A stretch of 64,000 nt of DNA from Pseudomonas fluorescens (lineage in GTDB: Bacteria > Pseudomonadota > Gammaproteobacteria > Pseudomonadales > Pseudomonadaceae), in contig NZ_CABVIR010000001.1 in the NCBI RefSeq assembly GCF_902498065.1, forward strand, positions 1,885,534-1,949,533. Direction: 5' to 3'. Both the position numbers and the translations under genes were made by a program. Positions 63,923 to 64,000 of the stretch are shown here, in pieces (positions within the stretch are counted from its first letter, which is position 1; each line of letters opens with the position of its first letter). The notes below the pieces were generated by a model. It was given only the letters and a program-made list of their open reading frames with translations, ran no database searches and was not told where the DNA came from.

Positions 63923-64000
63923 CTTGACGATGACCTACTCTCACATGGGGAAACCCCACACTACCATCGGCGATGCATCGTTTCACTGCTGAGTTCGGGA
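63923..64000 (-). rRNA. rrf: 5S ribosomal RNA (3' part)
   Basis: On the minus strand the sequence up to the window edge reads as the 3' two thirds of a bacterial 5S rRNA, with the segments TCCCGAACTCAG, GAAACGATGCATCGCCGATGG and GTGAGAGTAGGTCATCG. The 5' end lies beyond the right edge. An rRNA operon therefore flanks the catabolic region. Pseudomonad character is inferred from the sequence of the variable stem. Confidence 0.95.

Overview
The window looks like a chromosomal accessory region of a Pseudomonas of the fluorescens/putida type. This rests on gene families (OprD porin, OprD-like and SphA-like outer-membrane proteins, FeaR-like and FCD-type regulators), strong AGGAG ribosome sites, high GC coding sequence, and a 5S rRNA end of pseudomonad type at the right edge. 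Assignment below genus level is not possible from the sequence alone. Almost every gene belongs to catabolism, uptake, chemotaxis or its regulation. There is no phage, insertion sequence or CRISPR array.

Left part (1-16 kb): a cut-off ABC binding protein behind a GntR/FCD regulator; a TetR regulator with an aldo/keto reductase; a Cache chemoreceptor; a four-gene minus-strand operon (NylB-like serine hydrolase, alginate-export-type porin, PotF-like binding protein, DUF3237 protein) closed by a terminator at 5387-5412; a glutamine-synthetase-like ligase and class III aminotransferase; between these two groups, gene remnants (MFS tail, aldehyde dehydrogenase piece, histone-deacetylase-like tail) that suggest a polyamine-type catabolic cluster has been cut down; then an SDR divergent from a LysR regulator.

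Middle (15.9-34.4 kb, all minus strand): a FeaR-like AraC regulator with phenylacetaldehyde-dehydrogenase-like enzyme, SphA-like porin, GMC oxidoreductase and NIPSNAP protein; a 3-hydroxyacyl-CoA dehydrogenase-like enzyme, an octopine/nopaline-dehydrogenase-family enzyme, an FMN alpha-hydroxyacid dehydrogenase and an OprD porin; and the complete indole-3-acetic acid (auxin) degradation operon in the order iacH-A-B-I-C-D-E-F-G.

Right of iac (35-46.8 kb): a divergent branched-chain-type ABC importer with a fused permease/ATPase, a ketopantoate-reductase-family and a class II aldolase-family enzyme, a PAS chemoreceptor, an AraC regulator, an MFS carrier and an IacR-like MarR regulator. The 0.8-kb gap between iacH and the importer holds a TTGACA box with a dyad directly behind it, a perfect ANR/FNR-type box and a sigma-54-like -24/-12 element. 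Together these suggest an auxin sensing, uptake and degradation island, although the importer's substrate is inferred only from position.

Far right (46.9-64 kb): arsA and arsN2 without other ars genes; a Cache-GGDEF diguanylate cyclase; a sugar-acid cluster for a Weimberg-type route (XylD-like dehydratase, XylX-like dehydratase, alpha-ketoglutarate-semialdehyde-type dehydrogenase) plus a second branch (SDR dehydrogenase and diketo-acid hydrolase) and an MFS carrier, controlled by a LysR protein with matching dyads at both promoters; an SDR pseudogene; another LysR with a divergent aldehyde dehydrogenase; a possible small RNA; and the 3' end of a 5S rRNA gene with its terminator.
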